A DNA stretch of 64,000 nucleotides from Halomontanus rarus (GTDB taxonomy: Archaea > Halobacteriota > Halobacteria > Halobacteriales > Natrialbaceae): positions 806,001-870,000 of the forward strand of contig NZ_CP071597.1 of assembly GCF_017357405.1 (NCBI RefSeq), read 5' to 3'. Below are positions 62,099 through 64,000 of the stretch, piece by piece (positions within the stretch are counted from its first letter, which is position 1; each line of letters starts with the position of its first letter). The notes under the pieces are model-generated. The model made no database searches, was not told the DNA's origin, and was given only the letters and a program-made list of their open reading frames with translations. Made by a program: the position numbers and the translations under genes.

Positions 62099-63070
62099 TC
62101 AGTACGCCTCGTCGATCCGTTCGAGTTGATCCGCGGACAACGACACGTTGGCCGCTGCCGCGTTCTCCTCCATCTGATCGACGGTACGAGCGCCGATGAT
62201 CGGAACGCACGAAAACTCCCGTTCCATGAGCCAGCGAAGGGAAACCTGCGCGGGCGTCGCATCGACCTCCTCAGCGACGGTCTCGATCGCCTCGAGGACG
62301 GCCCACTGCTGATCCGAGAACTCATCCCAGGATTGCAGGTCGCCGCGCGAGCCGTCGGGTGCGGACGCGTCTCGATCGTACTTGCCGGTGAGGAACCCAC
62401 CCTCGAGCGGCGAATACGGACAGACGGCGAGGTCCTGATCGGCGCAGACGTCGACGTACGCACCGACGTCGATCTCGTACATCTCGCTCGTTCCTCTGAA
62501 CGCGGCATTGTAGCGAGGTTGCGTGACCTCGAATCGCTCCCAGCCGTTGACGTCGCTCTTCCACAGGGCTTTGGTCAACTGCCAGGCGAAGGTCATACTG
62601 GCACCGAGATGGTTGACTTTCCCCTCCGTAACCAGATTGTCTAACGTTGAGAGCGTCTCTTCGATCGGCGTGTCGTCGTCCCAGCGGTGAATGTAGTACA
62701 CGTCGAGGTAGTCCGTCCCCAGTCGCTCGAGCGTTCCGTCGATCTGATCGCGAATGTGTTTCCGGTTCAGACCGCCCCTGTTCGGACCGTCGCCCATGTC
62801 ACCGTAAACCTTCGACGCGATGACAAAATCCTCCCGATCGTAATCGGCGAGCCACTCGCCGATCCACCGCTCGCTGGTACCGTTGGGGTCTCCGTACACG
62901 TTGGCGGTGTCGATGAAATTGATCCCGTTTTCCCGGGCGGCGTCCAACAGTTCGTGCGCCTCGTCACGATCCGTCTCCACGACCCCATCACTCTCTTTCG
63001 CGAAACGCCACGTTCCGAAACAAAGTCGAGAGACGTCAGTACCGGTCGAACCGAGTTTCGTGTACTCCAT
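62099..63070 (-). CDS. Aldo/keto reductase
   Basis: A 323-aa AKR. N-terminal MEYTKLGSTGTDVSRLCFG; catalytic tetrad region FIDTANVYGDPNGTSE (Asp, Tyr) with the Lys in VIASKVYGDM and His in DVYYIHRWDDDTP; C-terminal NADPH-binding VPIIGARTVDQMEENAAA. It is an NADPH-dependent oxidoreductase, probably on a sugar or aldehyde intermediate. ATG 63070 is the canonical family start; the longer frame is rejected. Confidence 0.9.
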   Translation of the reverse strand: MEYTKLGSTGTDVSRLCFGTWRFAKESDGVVETDRDEAHELLDAARENGINFIDTANVYGDPNGTSERWIGEWLADYDREDFVIASKVYGDMGDGPNRGGLNRKHIRDQIDGTLERLGTDYLDVYYIHRWDDDTPIEETLSTLDNLVTEGKVNHLGASMTFAWQLTKALWKSDVNGWERFEVTQPRYNAAFRGTSEMYEIDVGAYVDVCADQDLAVCPYSPLEGGFLTGKYDRDASAPDGSRGDLQSWDEFSDQQWAVLEAIETVAEEVDATPAQVSLRWLMEREFSCVPIIGARTVDQMEENAAAANVSLSADQLERIDEAY

Positions 63071-63164
63071 CGTCCGACTCCTGTACGTCCCCCGTCTTAG
63101 TTGTAGGGATCGGCGACGGGGCGATACTGACGATCGTGTCTGATGCAAGACACCAGAGCATCGA

Positions 63165-63971
63165 TCACTGCAGGTTTCCGCCACCGCTGACCCGAACGAT
63201 CGTCCCCACGACGTACTGCGCCCTGTCGCTTCCGAGCCACAACACGGCGTTCGCGAGGTCAGCAGGCTCGCCGAGACGACCCAGCGGTAGTTCCTCCCCC
63301 AATCCCTCGAGGACGTCTGCCACCGACCGATCGGGATCGTCGTCGGCGATCATTCGCGCTTCCTTCTCGAGTTGGTAGGTTCGAGTGACGTCCGTCGAGA
63401 TCGCGTTCATGCGGATGCCGTGGTGTGCGAGATCGTGGGCCATCCGCCAAGTGAGGCCGTTGATCGACGTCTTCGAGATGCCGTACAGACCGCGACCCCC
63501 GGCGCGTCTGTCGCCGGTCTGGCTGCTGTGGTTGACGATCGCTCCCTCGATACCGTTCTCGATCATGTGCTGGGCGACCAGCTTCGAGGCGTAGAACTGC
63601 GACCTGACGTTCACGTTCATCGTGTACTCCCAGTCCTTGAGCGAGGCCTCGACCATCGACTCTTCCCGCGGCCAGACGGCGGCGTTGTTGACCAAGAGGT
63701 CGATCTCGCCGAACTCGTCGATCGCCGTCGTGACGAGGTCCTCGATCCCCCCGGGCGACCCCATATCCGCGGTCACGCCGATCACCTCTCCGGTCGCATC
63801 GTCCTCGAGTTCCGCGACCGTCGCCTCGACGGCCGCCTCGGTTCGCGAGTTGATCGCGACGTTGGCTCCCGCCTCGACGAGCGCCGCCGCGATCCCGCGG
63901 CCGATCCCTTTCGTTGATCCGGTAACGATCGCCGACTCTCCAGTATAGTCGTAGTTCGCGTGTCCGACCAT
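63165..63971 (-). CDS. Short-chain dehydrogenase/reductase
   Basis: A 268-aa classical SDR. The cofactor motif is TGSTKGIGRG (TGxxxGxG); NNAAVWPRE is the NNAG-type motif. Catalytic Ser is in IVNHSSQTGD and YGISKTSINGL is the YxxxK motif. The C-terminus is GSDRAQYVVGTIVRVSGGG. In a locus with fucosidase and sulfatase genes it may oxidise a sugar or sugar lactone precursor. 94 bases separate it from the aldo/keto reductase. Confidence 0.9.
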   Translation of the reverse strand: MVGHANYDYTGESAIVTGSTKGIGRGIAAALVEAGANVAINSRTEAAVEATVAELEDDATGEVIGVTADMGSPGGIEDLVTTAIDEFGEIDLLVNNAAVWPREESMVEASLKDWEYTMNVNVRSQFYASKLVAQHMIENGIEGAIVNHSSQTGDRRAGGRGLYGISKTSINGLTWRMAHDLAHHGIRMNAISTDVTRTYQLEKEARMIADDDPDRSVADVLEGLGEELPLGRLGEPADLANAVLWLGSDRAQYVVGTIVRVSGGGNLQ

Positions 63972-64000
63972 GAGAAGGTGTGGTCGTGGACGGGACTTAA

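Overview
The window reads as haloarchaeal chromosome or megaplasmid DNA. The evidence is the acidic proteins, the frequent CTCGAG-type codon pairs, Tat-type twin-arginine leaders, a thermosome fragment, IS605/IS1341-type hairpins and TnpB pieces, UPF0175-PIN and RHH-RelE toxin-antitoxin pairs, and start sites with few Shine-Dalgarno sequences. A Natrialbales-like genus (Natrinema/Haloterrigena type) would fit, but that is inference.

Layout. (1) 1-8.7 kb: an AT-rich surface-glycan locus with two GT4 glycosyltransferases, a decayed IS110 transposase, an alkaline-phosphatase-superfamily (sulfatase-like) protein, a GT10 fucosyltransferase-like enzyme, a Wzx-type flippase and a polytopic membrane protein. 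(2) 8.7-14 kb: an IS630 remnant, a heavily damaged gene with RAMP-like glycine-rich motifs, a 59-aa membrane protein, and two tandem dolichol-phosphate-sugar-synthase-like GT2 genes. (3) 14-35 kb: a graveyard and assembly zone with small zinc-finger and membrane proteins, a PfkB kinase, an orphan thermosome tail, TnpB debris, at least ten short hairpins, dispersed repeats, an RHH-RelE pair, a CHRD-domain Tat protein and an acetamidase/formamidase. (4) Two parallel four-gene cassettes at 22.2-24.8 kb and 36.4-38.6 kb, each with a divergent winged-helix gene, overlapping start/stop codons, homologous last two genes and similar 3' flanks. (5) 38.7-43.6 kb: a secreted beta-propeller/lamin-tail protein with a long acidic tail, a DUF457-type membrane protein (the intact parent of two 5' remnants elsewhere) and an archaeal AAA ATPase. 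(6) 43.6-51.0 kb: a minus-strand type IV secretion or conjugation-like operon (VirB4 ATPase, TM/PrgI-like protein, VirB6-like protein, lipoprotein, large surface protein, small pilin-like protein). (7) 51.6-54.4 kb: an ArsR-like regulator divergent from a two-gene AT-rich unit (small 2-TM protein plus an SRA-like/EVE-like/zinc-ribbon protein), then an IS6 element. (8) 54.8-64 kb: a carbohydrate catabolic locus with a truncated GH95 fucosidase, a fused oligopeptide-type ABC ATPase, a sulfatase, a TIM-barrel protein, an M81 (MlrC) protein, an aldo/keto reductase and an SDR.

The best candidates for something undescribed are the duplicated four-gene cassettes with an exchangeable front module, and the 2-TM plus SRA/EVE reader unit, which resembles a nuclease-less modification-sensing defence pair. 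The hairpin family is also notable because its loops are conserved while its stems co-vary.
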